From Siphonodentalium dalli (taxonomy: Eukaryota; Mollusca; Scaphopoda; Gadilida; Siphonodentaliidae), in assembly GCA_032622095.1 (NCBI GenBank), contig CP136068.1, positions 54,894,025 to 54,958,024 on the forward strand: a DNA stretch of 64,000 nucleotides, given 5' to 3'. The notes beneath the pieces were generated by a model that was given only the letters and a program-made list of their open reading frames with translations, ran no database searches and was not told the origin of the DNA. Positions 12,581 to 24,830 of this stretch are shown here, piece by piece. A program made the translations under genes and the position numbers. Numbering within the stretch: position 1 is the stretch's first letter; each line of letters opens with the position of its first letter.

Positions 12581-13070
12581 GTATATGACAATTGATTGTT
12601 TCATAGAAATTCTCAACAATACATGTATGTAGTTTCTGAGAGTAGGCACTAAAGCATGTAACCCAGTATGCAAATTGGCTGCAACAGTGATGATTTGTGG
12701 GAAGGTGCAGAGAGGTGGGGATTTTTTTTAGCAGTTTGAATATTGTTCACATACAGGGAACTCATGCTTTAACATAAGATGTTATTATGGAATAACTACT
12801 TACGGTAATTCTACATACTAACTTATGCCAATCATCTATAATATTCCCGAGTAATTTGTTTATAATAATTTCTACTACTAGACTAAAGTCTATATCAGAT
12901 TTATTGAGGTATTGACTCAGTATGTGCTGGTATACATGTATATACATGTCATGTATCAGATTTTAAGAGGTACTGTCTTACAGACTTAGTATGAATTGGA
13001 ATATATACTGTTGTTTTATTCATTAGCTCATTAAATTTTAAAGATCTTATTTTTTAAATTCATTTGATAG
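12581..13070. other. Unassigned sequence
   Basis: AT-rich, with no recognised repeat. The last bases (13040-13070) are T-rich and end in 'gatag', which could serve as a 3' splice site for the frame that follows. Confidence 0.35.
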
Positions 13071-13394
13071 TGTCATTATTTCAATTCGAAAATTCCCAAT
13101 TTACCCTGCTACGATATCTATTTTTCCCAATTGCATGAACCCTGGACCCTTTCCGAAAAATATCCAAGATTATCCCCGTCAAATCCTCAAGAGTTGGTAT
13201 ACTATGGTTCTGGTATCGGCAAAGCTGATATTTGTGTCAAATGTGGGGAAGGTGGTGGTGTGGTGAAAGCTTCACGAAGAAAAAGATTCAAGACAGTCAC
13301 TCCAATATGCGAGATTTGTACAAAGAGCGGTTTGACTCATGTTATTGCCAGGCCATATATACATGTAAATAAAGACTTAAATAAAAGAATATAA
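13071..13394 (+). CDS. Candidate terminal exon with two Cys pairs (zinc-ribbon-like)
   Basis: An open frame begins directly after the TAG at 13068-13070 and runs to the TAA at 13392-13394. Its C-terminal half carries CVKCG and, about 25 residues later, CEIC, separated by a basic stretch (KASRRKRFKT) and followed by KSGLTHVIARPY. The spacing CxxC...CxxC plus a basic segment suggests a small zinc-binding fold. No ATG starts the frame. A pyrimidine-rich stretch and AG immediately upstream, and AATAAA-type signals around 13365-13390, fit a 3'-terminal exon of a host gene or transposon-derived gene. I cannot name the family. A chance frame or dead fragment remains possible. Confidence 0.35.
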   Translation, partial: CHYFNSKIPNLPCYDIYFSQLHEPWTLSEKYPRLSPSNPQELVYYGSGIGKADICVKCGEGGGVVKASRRKRFKTVTPICEICTKSGLTHVIARPYIHVNKDLNKRI

Positions 13395-14600
13395 AATACA
13401 GTGCCTTGCGAGTTCATTACAATATTATATCCAGATAGACCATATGCCTAGTACACCTGTATATACAATACATTGAGGGCTGTTATTACCTTGTGCGTTA
13501 TAGGAATTTATCCCCCTCCCTATTTGCCCTCCGCTACCAGAAACGAAGGTATTATTTTATTTGGCCTGATAAGGCCCAGAATCAGACATGTGTTTTCCGA
13601 CTGCTACGAATTTATTGCCATTCGCCAAACAGTAGTGGTATTTGTAGCAGATTAGTGGTAGTCATATAATAAAGAATAAGAAAACCAAACTGTGGATTCA
13701 GATTTCAGTTGTTCAATGCTGAAGAATACCAGGACTTGATTCTTCTGACTTTGTTACTTTAATTAGTCTTTCATCCGCATAATTATACATGAATAAAGTT
13801 CGTAAAAATATTATTCAGAGTCTTGTTGACTTTGCATGAAAAACAATAACTTTCCCATAATGAACCTCTATTTGAGCAAGCGCTCGCATTGCTACATTGT
13901 CTCTTCTTTATAAGTTATTATTAAATTTAGGTAAAAGGCCGTTCTGCATCTGTATAGTTTTTTGGGGCAAAATATTATATTACGATGTAGCAATTTGACG
14001 AAGATGGCTCCTCCTACCAGCTTGTCTTCTATATTAATTTACAGCATGGTCAATTTGAAGTGTGTTGTTGAAATGTTCAATCTCTGTTGCGTACCGCATA
14101 CACATGGTGTCTCTAGTGTAGATTACGTTCCGAATTTCTTCCTAACAACGCACCCCAATGCTTCCTCATAAATATTTATATGTTATCAACCAGCTCATTT
14201 ATCGCGTCGTCTTTTATATTTGTCCAACATCATTTTGAACGGCGTCTGAACGGAGACTAGGAGTCGGAAAATAACATGGTATTATTCAAATGTGAAGGTA
14301 AATAAAACAAAATTAAAAGAATATACTTATATTAAAGTAATTGACCACATCTAACATGGTGTCACCCCAGTAATACTTCAGTATTATACCACGGTACTCC
14401 AACACCTTGGTAAGGTTACCACTTCAACACTACATGTACCGCAGTTGCACCACGATTCATGCGGTCCCAGTTCTCAGGCATAAAAAAAAAATTCAGTGAT
14501 TCTCCTTATAGCTGTGGAACTTAAAGGCATGGATGGCCTTCGTTATAGGTTATAATTTAGAAATAACAGTTAACCAAATTATGAAAATTTCCCCAAGAAT
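13395..14600. other. Unassigned sequence
   Basis: No convincing gene or repeat. Frames of 60-69 codons (13473-13655, 13962-14171) have no recognised domains. Confidence 0.4.
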
Positions 14601-14613
14601 ATACTAATAGTAT

Positions 14614-15305
14614 AGAATAATGATCATATTTTGACTGCGTTATTATCTGCAAAACACACTTTGTGTGAGTCAAGCGTTTGTTTTATATACAGCATGTAAA
14701 TAGTGAGCGATAAGCAAAACACTCAACACTATGGCGATTGTTTGGTCGAGAGTGATTCATGGTGACCCATTCAACACCGAAATCTTGAGAGGTGAAGATT
14801 TGCGAGCTATACCGGTATGTTGTAAACAAAGTGGTGGCATTTCTAACAAAAGTTTAATTAGTGGGTCCTCTGTGTTGAGTATTTTGCTTATCGCATACAT
14901 GTACTCTTTATGTACATGTACTGTTTGTTTACATAACACAGAGTACCGGTATATACAGAATAATGATCATATTATGAATGTGTTATTATCCGCAAAACAC
15001 ACTTTGTGTGAGCCGAGTGTTTGTTTATATACAGCATGTAAATAGTGAGCGATAAGCAAAACACTCAACACAGTGGCGATTTTTTAGGAGAGTGATTCAT
15101 GGTGACGAATTCAACACAGAAATCTTGTGCGGTGAAGATTAGCGATAACTATACCGGTATGTTGTAAACAACTTGGTGGCATTTCTAACAAAAGTTCAAA
15201 TTCTGGGGGTCTCCTCGGTGTTCAGTGTTTTGCTTATCACATACTCTTTACATAAATGTACTGTTTGTTTTCATAACGTGGTGTTTATTTACATAACACA
15301 GAGTA
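14614..15305 (+). repeat. Tandem duplication, ~345-bp unit, two copies
   Basis: The segment from 'agaataatgatcatatt' at 14614 is repeated from 14957. Shared landmarks include 'cagcatgtaaatagtgagcg', 'aagcaaaacactcaacac', 'ataccggtatgttgtaaac' and the end 'ttacataacacagagta'. The second copy carries a small insertion near 15275. Open frames across the first copy (14731-15045) are by-products of the duplication: the second copy has acquired stops. Confidence 0.75.
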
Positions 15306-15490
15306 CTAACATGACCATAACATGCCGCAATTTACGCAATATTTAAGATTGGTATAAGAACAAAGTTTGTCTATAATATAATATTAATTCTGTTTATGGT
15401 GGTTTTAACAGATGTGACTATTTTATCAGCAATACCCACTGCCAACGCTTAACGTATCTTTAACAAGTTCCTCATGGACATATTATTTTC
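15287..15490 (+). repeat. Dispersed repeat, related to 45598-45775
   Basis: The order 'tttacataaca', 'agaacaaagt(t/c)tgtctata', 'tctgtttat(g/a)g(t/c)ggtttt' and 'accca(c/t)(t/c)(g/a)cca' is shared with 45598-45775 in the same orientation. It is an old diverged repeat of unknown class. Confidence 0.5.
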
Positions 15491-16020
15491 TTCAACTTTT
15501 GGTGTGACCGCTAATAGACAGCGGTATCATAATCAAACAGTACCGTAACTCCTTCGCAGTGACCGTTTCCATACCACTGTGGATACCTTATACTACAGCG
15601 TTTACACATGACGTCACACAACATAAACAAAGCCACTTTTGAACCAGTAGGAAGTTATAATTATATCAAGTGTCCCTCATTCGTGTGTCATGCATATCAA
15701 TGATTGTTTTGTTAACAGTTTTGTGCACACAATGTTATTTAAAGTCAAATGTTAAGATAACAAAATTACAAACTAAAAAGTACATGAAGTTGTTATAACA
15801 CCGTGGTAATATTGACTTCAAATGTCTGATCTTAACACTTTCAACATGCAGATTATCATTTAGAGAATTATACAAGTAGTTCCGCAGGCCTGCACGTTTC
15901 AAATTTATGTGTAACCTATTTTTCGTTCGCCTGGTTTGTGCTTAGGTAACCAATACCATAAGTTAGCAGAAGAGTTACACAAACTGTCATAATCACTACA
16001 ACTGGTATTATTAACTACAG
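15491..16020. other. Unassigned sequence
   Basis: A small dyad (accgct...agcggt near 15509) is present. Nothing else is recognised. Confidence 0.4.
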
Positions 16021-16023
16021 ATC

Positions 16024-16160
16024 AGTGAGGGATCCAGGGATTTTTTGGGGACACCTGTTTTCAGACAATGATATGCCAAAGGCATATCCCGAAGTCCTGA
16101 GCGGGGGGGTTCAGGAGGGGGTGTCCCCCTGCTGATGGTAGGGGGTTCTCTCCCTGGAAA
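16024..16160. mobile_element. Possible half of a CAGTG..GGATCCAGGG-type element
   Basis: CAGTGAGGGATCCAGGG starts near 16025 and resembles common hAT-type termini. It is followed by a GC-rich internal segment with opposed 'cagggggacacc'-like stretches. The matching inverted end was not found downstream. A GC-rich segment at 44330-44400 has similar texture. Weak call. Confidence 0.3.
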
Positions 16161-18502
16161 ATTGTTGAAAATCCATTGCATTGAGAGCTAATCTAGGGCT
16201 CTCTGAGTCAGTATTATTAATTTTACTGAGAGGTCAATTTGATCAAGTTTCTCAAGCGTAACTTTGGATTTTTTTTATATATGTATGGGATTGGAAAAGT
16301 TATTGTCATATATATTTTGGTTCAATGGATTATGCTTATCCTGCTTGAAATGAGACTTACCGTTATCGATAATCACTCTAATTCACATATAGGCTATTTT
16401 CTAAAATTCATGTGAGAGATGCTTACAAAATATACTAGTGCAGAAACAATGTCTATTAAGTTAGTAATTACCGGTACTGTTAGTACTAATCTCTATATTA
16501 ATTATTCATTTGGTTTTATGACATCCCACCTGATAACCAGGTTGATTTGATCAAATTGTCACTGTTCCTGTACAGTATTGTGTAATTTCACTTGAATTTG
16601 ATTGAAATACTGAAATCTGAGGCTGAATGATAACAAACCTGAACTCAAACTATTCAAAGTCTTCACAGATGAAAGCTATATAAAGCCAAACATACTTGTA
16701 TACAGTATGATTCAAACTGTTAAACTTAAATCTTTTTTGTAAACTTAAATCTCTTTATGCCAATATATGTAAATATATAAATTTTTTGGATCTTGTTATG
16801 ATATTGTTATGAATTGGGACATGAATTGAAAAAAATGTTTTGTTCCAATTTTTGGGCGCCTGGAGTTTGGGCGCCAAAACCGGTAAATGGTATGAAAACT
16901 GGCCTGGATATGTCCCTGCTGCAGATGGGCATCCGCCAACTCATTGAAATACCATTATAATATTGAATGTCTCAAATTAAGGTGAGAATCAGTTATCGCA
17001 TTTTCATTTTAGATAACCTCCAGGCGAACTGAACAGTCGTTCGCCTCAAATTTGCAGGTATGGTTCCGTATACGTGAATGAAAGTAGGGCCTACAAGGCT
17101 ACATCTATACATATTACAGAGAGAGGATAGATGCTACATGTGTATATGCTAACCTGTGGGATCTTCTGCGAATGTTTTACTTAATCCATTTGAGAATATA
17201 ATGCTTCCTCCACATTGTTCGTGTTGCGACAATGTACATGTAAATTGGAATCAAGAAATGTTTTCCAAGAGAATGACACGATATTTCATACATTGCACGT
17301 GCTTCGCAGTATGTACATGCAACCTTCACCGAATGAGTTCACTTTGGGCTATTCAATGTTACCACATGACAACAAGTACATGTAGGCCTAACTGATCCCA
17401 TAATCAGTGTTTTTCTCTCATGTACTTTATTGATGGCCAAATAAGATGTGGAAATTTGATAATCCTTTGCATCCGGTCATGAAGTTGTCGACACCTCATA
17501 TTTAATGTCGCTCAGGATGGTCAAGTTACAGGGAACTGATAAGTATATCTTTATATTTATTTTAAACAGATTTTGATGCCTGGGTGTGAGCTGTTTGACA
17601 AGAGAGCTTATAGATTAATTACGACATGTACACCTTAAAGATGGGAGCTATTAGCATTATTTTGACATATTAGACAGTCTATTCGATACTGAAGTTATAA
17701 CAGCTTTTGTTACACAATTTGATTCAATGTAAACATGGGTCTTTGTTGTTTATCGGAAATGACCAAAAATCAATCTTGTTTTTTTCCTTTCAAATCTGGC
17801 TCTATTTGTTTTTGTTATCTAACGACAGTCACTTTTACAAGATGCATATATGCACACACTGTGATTAAGGCATCTTGGAAATCTCGGAAAGAAGATATAT
17901 TATCGTGTTTTCATGCAGCGTTTTAAAACACACATAAATGCACCATCGATTGTTTCGGTAATACATGGACTACATTATCATTCATTGAAAGCAGCTACAT
18001 GTACATGTAGTAGGGTAGCCTGTGAAATTTTATTTCAAAACATAACCATGATTAACAATAACATGAAGTGCTTGTGTATATAGAATGTAATGGAGCCTAT
18101 GGAGGATGTCCGCATTGTCCGGATAGGTAACGTTCGGCCACAGTTCCGAGTCTATACGCTCTATTCTTTTTTGTTTTGTTTGTGATTTTTTTTTTTACAA
18201 AAATCGCCCCCTAGGCCTAGTCGGTTTATCTAACATGTCGATGTTTTTCTTTTTATAACTGTTGTTCATGATTGTTAATAGTGTTGTCAAATATTGCAAT
18301 TAAATCTGTCAAAGCCATAATGAGAGGTTTTAAAAGCAGCTTTCTTAATTAATCCTATTAACTCAGCGGTTATTTATACATCCAGCATGGTGGCGAGTCT
18401 CGTATCCAGTCAGTGCAGTCACGTGATTAAGAACGCCCTATACTACAAAAATAGGCTAAAGCAATTCAGCGCTGACATTAATTGACCACTTTGACTCCCA
18501 AG
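16161..18502. other. Unassigned AT-rich sequence
   Basis: No gene, RNA or repeat boundary is supported. ACATGTACATG words and T-runs near 18188 occur. Frames up to 79 codons (17156-17395) have no recognised domains. Confidence 0.45.
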
Positions 18503-19276
18503 TAGGGCCCTGCGAATTGGGTGTTTTCATTTCGAATTGAATCTCGAATCGAATCAGGGAAACGATTCGAAATCAAATCGAATCTCGAATCGAATCGTTG
18601 TTACTGAGCCAATCGAGTTCAAATACATAAAACATTGAAGAACCACCTGAAATTCCCTTGTGAAAACCACCTGGTGATCATCAATGTAGTACAATATGCT
18701 CAGATTATGCGCTTATCTACACACCTCTATGCATCTTCTGTGCCTAAGCAATCATTGAGTACAGATAAGAGCATATGCATGAGAGAACCAATGTCGACAT
18801 AAAGGTTACACTGGTGCAAATATGTTGCAGAGTGTCATCTGGACAATGTTGACAAAAATACTCAGGACTTAGATTCACACTCGCATTTATGCAAATCAAA
18901 CAAAGATCTAAAATCTGGCATACATGTGTGTTATTGAATTCCCATGATTCCTGGAACGACAATAGCACACAGCCTTCTTACAGATTGGGTTAATTAGTCA
19001 TAGATTAGTTGGCGATAACATTACATGTTCTGCCATCAGACTTAACGGTACATAGTACTACATACGTACGTTTAAGTCGTTTACTAAGTTATTATAGTGA
19101 ATTTTCTTTTCTGGAAAAAGCATTGTGGTCTGTAGAAATGCAACTGTCACCAAAGATTCGACGAAATCCGAATCATATATAGCCGATTTTGAATCGAATC
19201 AGACGAAACGATTTTGAATAGAATCAGACGAAATGATTTTGAATCGCATCGAATCAAATCGATTCGCAGGGCCCTA
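18503..19276. mobile_element. hAT-like MITE, 774 bp, with GAATCGAATC-rich ends
   Basis: TAGGGCCCTGCGAAT at 18503-18517 is matched by ATTCGCAGGGCCCTA at 19262-19276. Flanks CTCCCAAG (18495-18502) and CTCCAAGG (19277-19284) look like an 8-bp target-site duplication decayed by an indel. Both subterminal regions are packed with GAATCGAATC/GATTCGATT words (about 18535-18600 and 19155-19265) and repeats of 'cagacgaaa'. The middle contains no transposase. It fits a non-autonomous hAT element. Confidence 0.7.
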
Positions 19277-19284
19277 CTCCAAGG

Positions 19285-22200
19285 CAATACGTTTAACTTT
19301 ATCGTAGTGCATTAAACTTCAACGCGGTCACAACATACCTTCATTGGCTTCAATGCGTTACAACTTACATGTAGAAATGCAACGACTGATTTGTAAACGG
19401 CTGAGGACCGCGTTAAAAGGGACACTTATTTCCAGAATATGTGTAGCCTAGTCCTAGATGAATTTGTCTAATTTGTGCTTTTGACATACCTTGTCGGCAA
19501 TCTCACACGACTTCCCCGTTGAATAAATTTTGGGCTGAAGTTTGTTAGAAATAGAATGTACCTCCAGGCTCCATCCTCCCCCAAGCCTACCCACCCTGCC
19601 AGGTTTTTTTCCTATAGTGTTTTTGAAATGTGTCTCTCTGTGGTGTGATTATTTTGGTGTGCCCGGTATTTAGTAAAGCCACTAAAGCCAGTAAAGGTGA
19701 TAATACTATTAGTTTACTAAATAACGGGAATGTTAGAGTTAGATTTCTTTGAAAAACTCAAAACATTGATGATTGGGCGACGACAGGGAAGTCGTATGAT
19801 ATTGCCAATAATCACAACCCAAAGGGTTGTTTTACAGTAACATAAGCGACGTCAGTTGTGACGTCAGTAATTTCTATACCCTATCAACATGAAAAAATAG
19901 TTTTTACATCCGGGCGATTCAGACATATGGGGCCCTATGGTGGCCGCCATGTTGGAATAGAATTGTCAAATTAATAAAACAAATTTATTTTTCTTCTTCG
20001 ATCAGCCTCCCTGTAGCAACACTATTAAATTTGAAAAACAAAATCAACCTTATTCAAAATTAAATGCTTAATGTGGATTTAGCTGACGCGGGCGCATAGC
20101 ATTCGGCAAACCTCGCCAGATTCCGTACCGTTAAAATTAGAATATTACGTCCCCTGGCAGGCCATAGCAACGTTGGAAATGATGACGTAATTTTGTTACA
20201 AAATGGTGGCGCTCTCTTGTTTGCGAAATTTGAAATGGAATTGCTTGTTATTGTTATCGCTCGTATTTTAAATGTACAACGGTATCACAGCACGCAAGCG
20301 TTGAGAACAAACGAGAAAGCACAAGCGAAGATAGCACTACGAGCCAATTACTGGAATGACTTTAGAGTCAAAGCAGTCAAAAGAAGAAGAAGAATAACAA
20401 CAACATGTCAACAACAACAACTTGTTAAGTTGTTTTGAAGTTGACGTGAACTGTGTTCAAAGTGAAAATCAGTCAGTCGGAAAGAAACTCAATGACGAAT
20501 CTGACTGAAAAAAATATGAAAATGAAGGTCACTGGAATGGAATGTGGACTGGTCTGTGCAGACTGCTCACCACGGCGATTTGACTTGTTCTGTTATTGTT
20601 CAATTGTAAGTCTGTTTTCACCTGGACTGGTTTAGTGGTTAGACTTAGAGTTTCAACTGCAAGCGGCAAATCGTTCAATCTACTAACTACTTCTCTAAAT
20701 AGTAAATTTAATTGTTAATATTTAACACTGTCATGTCAAACCTCAACTTGGGTCAAGGAAATCAGAAAATAGAATTTTAGAGCTGACTGATTTACTATAC
20801 ACAGTATAGTTCAGTCATGAACCGTTGAACTTGAACGTAGCGCGTAGCTGGAACTTGTGGACGCAGTAATCGGTGAAAGCGTCCATGTGGCTTACTAATC
20901 TAATAATATTAGGATTGTATTAGTCAATTTAGTGAATACAGATTACTAAATTTAGTTATGACTTACCAACGACTTCAGCCTCACCCACTCACTGTGAATG
21001 TGACTCAGGTCAAAATACAATTCTAGCCATCTACAGTCGACAGACTCGACACACAGATGTAACAAACATGTGAAGCCCAGTGAATTGGTGACTAACAAAG
21101 TGAGTCATTTATCTTCTTGTTGAGTGAAGGAAAAGAAGAACATCTCCCAATCCCACTTGGTCTCGGCACACTGCATAGTTCATGCAGTGACTGGTGAGAG
21201 GATATGCTTCCGGGCCAACTTTCCATCTGTGTGTATGAATTCTGTTTCCTGTGATGGACACATCAAGTTAAATTTAATAATTATATTGCACGGTGATTAG
21301 TTTTAGCATTCTCACATATTAAATAATTCATGATTTTAACACTGTGTTCTCGATTTAAACCTTTAAGCATAAAGCGGGAGCTTGATCAGCATGGCTAGCA
21401 TATATATATTAACTAGTGGCTATTTGTGGAAAAATTATTAAATATAGCCCTGCGTACTTGCTATTGTCGACTTGACACATTGCGATTGGAATAATATGTA
21501 TGCTAAACATAATAATTCCAGGCCAACTTAGTTGAACTGTCACGACCTTCTAGTTATACATGTACATGACTAATGTAGTAATGAGGCAATCATATAAATG
21601 TTTAATCTAGTAACATTTTCTCAGACCATGCCATGAACATCTATGTATCTATGCCTGTCAAGAATAATACCATTCCTCCCGGGTAATTATTAAAATGTTC
21701 ATATACTATCAGATTCCTATTAACCAATAGTGTCAGCATGTGTCGCATGATTAGTAATTTTAGATAAAATTCTCAACGATCATTAAGTTTTTTGGCAAAG
21801 AGACATATATAGAATTAAATTTCCATCAATATTGTTAATTTCAGTCTAGGTCTCCGCTATCACTATTGTTGACCATCACAATGATTAGACATCTGAGAGT
21901 ACGATAAAAGCTCACAAAAGTCACGAACAAGCATGCAATCTCGAGCTGGGACCACCCTTAATACTTGTTTCTTATCATCTACTTCACAGAAGGGGTCACC
22001 CCTAAGTAGTAACCATATAGTAAATGCACCAAACATATCACTATTGCACAATGACATCAGTTTGTTTGATCTAAAATATTTATCCACTCCAGCCCCAAAA
22101 CAATAGTCATTTGGCAAATTATCTCATTCATTTTTGAAGTGCCTATCATCTACTGAAGTTGGATCCTACCGCAGGCCATAAATTATGTCTCATTGAGTCA

Positions 22201-22496
22201 TTGTGCCCCATCCACGTAACCCGTTTTCATAAAAATGTATTCAGTATTATATGTAAATTTATCCAATAAAGATATTTTTCCCTTAAAGGTCCTCAATCTG
22301 AATCAATAGTCCCCATATCATCAGATTCCAACAACAAGAAGATTTTTTGAAATGCCGCTTCAGTTGACAGAATCGATTAATTGCTAAAAAAAACTGCAGT
22401 CAATTATAGCATAAAATTGTAATTTATCAACTTTTTGCTCAACGAATATTGCTGATTTGTCAAACATCTGACACACACACAAAAAAACAGTTGATT
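19285..22496. other. Unassigned sequence
   Basis: About 3.2 kb without a supported gene or repeat boundary. Frames at 20193-20438 (81 codons, basic C-terminal half) and 21863-22117 (minus, 84 codons) are not recognised. 'GTGGCCGCCATGTTGG' near 19940 is an isolated copy of the AAGATGGC-type word. Confidence 0.45.
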
Positions 22497-22735
22497 TTAG
22501 AAATATCCATCTTCATCTTCTATTTGGTCAGAAAAAGTATTCTCGTCTGCTGTTTGCTGGGCCACTAAAAAATTTAAATGATAGATTTAAAAAATCGGTA
22601 TCTGATCACTATGAGCTTTGATGTTGTGGGTTCCTCGACTTGAATCAAATATTTTTCACCTCCGAAGTCAAGGAAATAATAATCTGCGAGGGTTAATTTG
22701 GATTGAGTACCTTTAAAATTGCAAAAATTAAATTA
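22497..22735 (+). repeat. Direct repeat copy A (partner 23394-23625)
   Basis: Shared landmarks with 23394-23625 are 'atccatctt(c/t)atct', 'gagctttgatg', 'gtgggttcctcgac', 'accgaa.(t/c)caagga' and 'ggattgagtaccttta'. About 230 bp, same strand, moderately diverged. Confidence 0.55.
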
Positions 22736-23239
22736 AAATAATTTTGCCTTGAAAATTGGTCGCTTGGCCAGATTCAACATTCACCTGATGATTGCATTTT
22801 GAAGAAATATAGTAAAATGTGCTATATGGCTAATATCGATTGACTGGCGCCATGGATATTGGTCTGGAAATTAGAGAAATGTTAGAGGCAATATCTCACT
22901 CTGACCTATGTCTAACTGTGGCCTCTATATCTGGTGCTGCAACATATTCTCGTGCAAATAGGTTTATTTGTACCTGAATATTCACATATGTTCATATTTG
23001 TTTTATTCATTTAAATTTGTTTAAATCAAAATTTAGAAAAACTAACGCCATTATACACTCTGCCAGGGCACCCTGAGTCACCACACCAAATTTCGTTGAA
23101 ATCTGGGCACCAAAATTAACAAAGACATGTTGGTCTCAACTTTACTCCAGTCTTATATATGTATATAAACAGTCCCATGAAACTACTGAAACATGTATAC
23201 ATTTATTGATGGACGTGTCATGGGCTCTTCATACAGGAT
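22736..23239. other. Unassigned sequence
   Basis: Nothing recognised between the direct repeat and the minisatellite. Confidence 0.4.
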
Positions 23240-23345
23240 CGCGTTCATTATTTCGAAGGTTCCATATTCGCTATTCCAAAGGTTCTTATTCAGACATCGA
23301 ATGTTCGCTATTCTGAAGGTTTGCTATTCTGGCGTATTTAACCAG
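23240..23345 (+). repeat. ~20-bp minisatellite 'TTCGCTATTCCAAAGG'
   Basis: Variants of 'ttcgctattc(c/t)(a/g)aaggtt' occur about four times. The inverse form (gaaccttgggaatggcgaa) lies at about 23726-23747 and continues at 24608-24645 across an inserted element. The two arrays are therefore opposed arms. Confidence 0.5.
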
Positions 23346-23393
23346 AAATAATGGACAACTCTAATACCAAGTAGTTATTATTACCACGATTTT

Positions 23394-23625
23394 ACAGTTA
23401 TCCATCTTTATCTGGAAGACCGCCCATTTGACCTCGTACTTCTGGCACGATCAGGCCCAGAAACAATAAAAATAGCAAACTGCAAAGATCGATATATAAT
23501 TACTCTGAGCTTTGATGGGTGGGTTCCTCGACACTATTCAAATATGTTTTTCCCCACCGAAACCAAGGAAGGAGTAATTTAGCAGCGTCTTATCGGATTG
23601 AGTACCTTTAAGTTATTTCCTTCAT
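23394..23625 (+). repeat. Direct repeat copy B (partner 22497-22735)
   Basis: Same landmarks as its partner, listed at 22497-22735. The copy is about 900 bp downstream of it. Confidence 0.55.
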
Positions 23626-23748
23626 AAAAAGAGTCTTATGATAAATAAACCTCTCAAAACTTTAGAATATAGAATGAAACTTCAAAATAAAAGTTATAAA
23701 AACCTTCTGAATATCGAGGAATATAGAGAACCTTGGGAATGGCGAAAC

Positions 23749-24606
23749 CACAGGCCTTCTAAACAGTGATAATTGAGTGATATTTTGGATTTTGAAGTAA
23801 TTAGACCACTTACCTTGAATAGAAGCACCAGGTGTGCATCAAGCACTTGGGTCGAAATTTAGTCATGTCGTCATTGTCGATAAATAAAATAGGTTAAAGT
23901 CTATTTTTTCATCCAATTTACCATTAAACTGCGATGTTTTTACAGCAACTGGCGCCTCTATTTTTGAAGAAACGTATGCCGTTGGCAGAATCAATGTATC
24001 TCACCTGTATCATGTCTATTATTCAACAAATATGACTTGTTTCTTTCAGACATTTTACATGGCGCATCGGCCAGAATCAGGACCGGTCAACGTCATAAAT
24101 CGTTCGCAGCTACCTATTACAATTTCCTGATATGATGATGACGTAGCAATATGGCGACCAGCCTGTGTTAATGAACCGTTTTAAAAAATTGAAACATACG
24201 GGCACACACTTTTGTGTGACCCAAATGAAACGGGAATAAGTCAACCGATATTATTGACGACATAATCGACTCAAATTCTGGAGATGATCGCGGACATGCT
24301 ATTGAACACAGTGGCTGAAATCTAAAATCTAAAATGACGGAAAATTCGAGAAGAGGGCATCCTACGACAATTTGGACAGCGGATTCGTGTTTATCGTAAT
24401 TAGAAGCACATGTTGGATTATAATATAGTGGTAAAATATAATATTTGAAAAGTTTTGAACACTTTGAAAAATATTGGGTCGATATTTGTAAATTAAAAAA
24501 CTTTCTTATGCATACTAGTACCTGTCTCTTCCTTACTAATTGATGGAGAATAGATGCATTAAATTTCTATTTATTGAAATCTCAGTCACTGTTTAGAAGG
24601 CCTGTG
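23749..24606. mobile_element. Non-autonomous hAT-type element, 858 bp, perfect TSD
   Basis: A 21-bp TIR beginning CACAGGCCTTCTAAACAG (from 23749) has an exact inverted copy ending at 24606. GGCGAAAC flanks both sides exactly (23741-23748 and 24607-24614), a perfect 8-bp target-site duplication. The 8-bp duplication and the C-A-C-A-G terminus suggest hAT or a similar superfamily. The interior has no transposase-like frame. It was inserted into one copy of the 20-bp minisatellite, interrupting 'gaaccttgggaatggcgaaac|ttcggta'. Perfect termini suggest a fairly recent insertion. Confidence 0.8.
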
Positions 24607-24639
24607 GGCGAAACTTCGGTATAATGAACCTTGGGATTA

Positions 24640-24830
24640 GCGAACCTTTAGACACAGAGTGACATGTCGCCGTCCTACGGTCCATACGTACTGGCGTGAT
24701 CGTATATATCCCAAGTTGGCCAGAAATACAGGCACTCCTATGAAACATATATTTTTCATTTTATAGATGGACGTACGTGTTTTTGGGTTGTCCATACGTA
24801 CTGACGTAATCATATTACAGTCAACATTGA
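24640..24830 (+). repeat. Short direct repeat 'gtccatacgtactg'
   Basis: GTCCATACGTACTGGCGTGATC near 24679 and its variant with two changes near 24789 lie about 110 bp apart. Minor local duplication. Confidence 0.5.

Noticed and set aside
14731-15045. 104-codon frame
   Set aside because: It spans the tandem duplication, and the second copy carries stops at matching positions.
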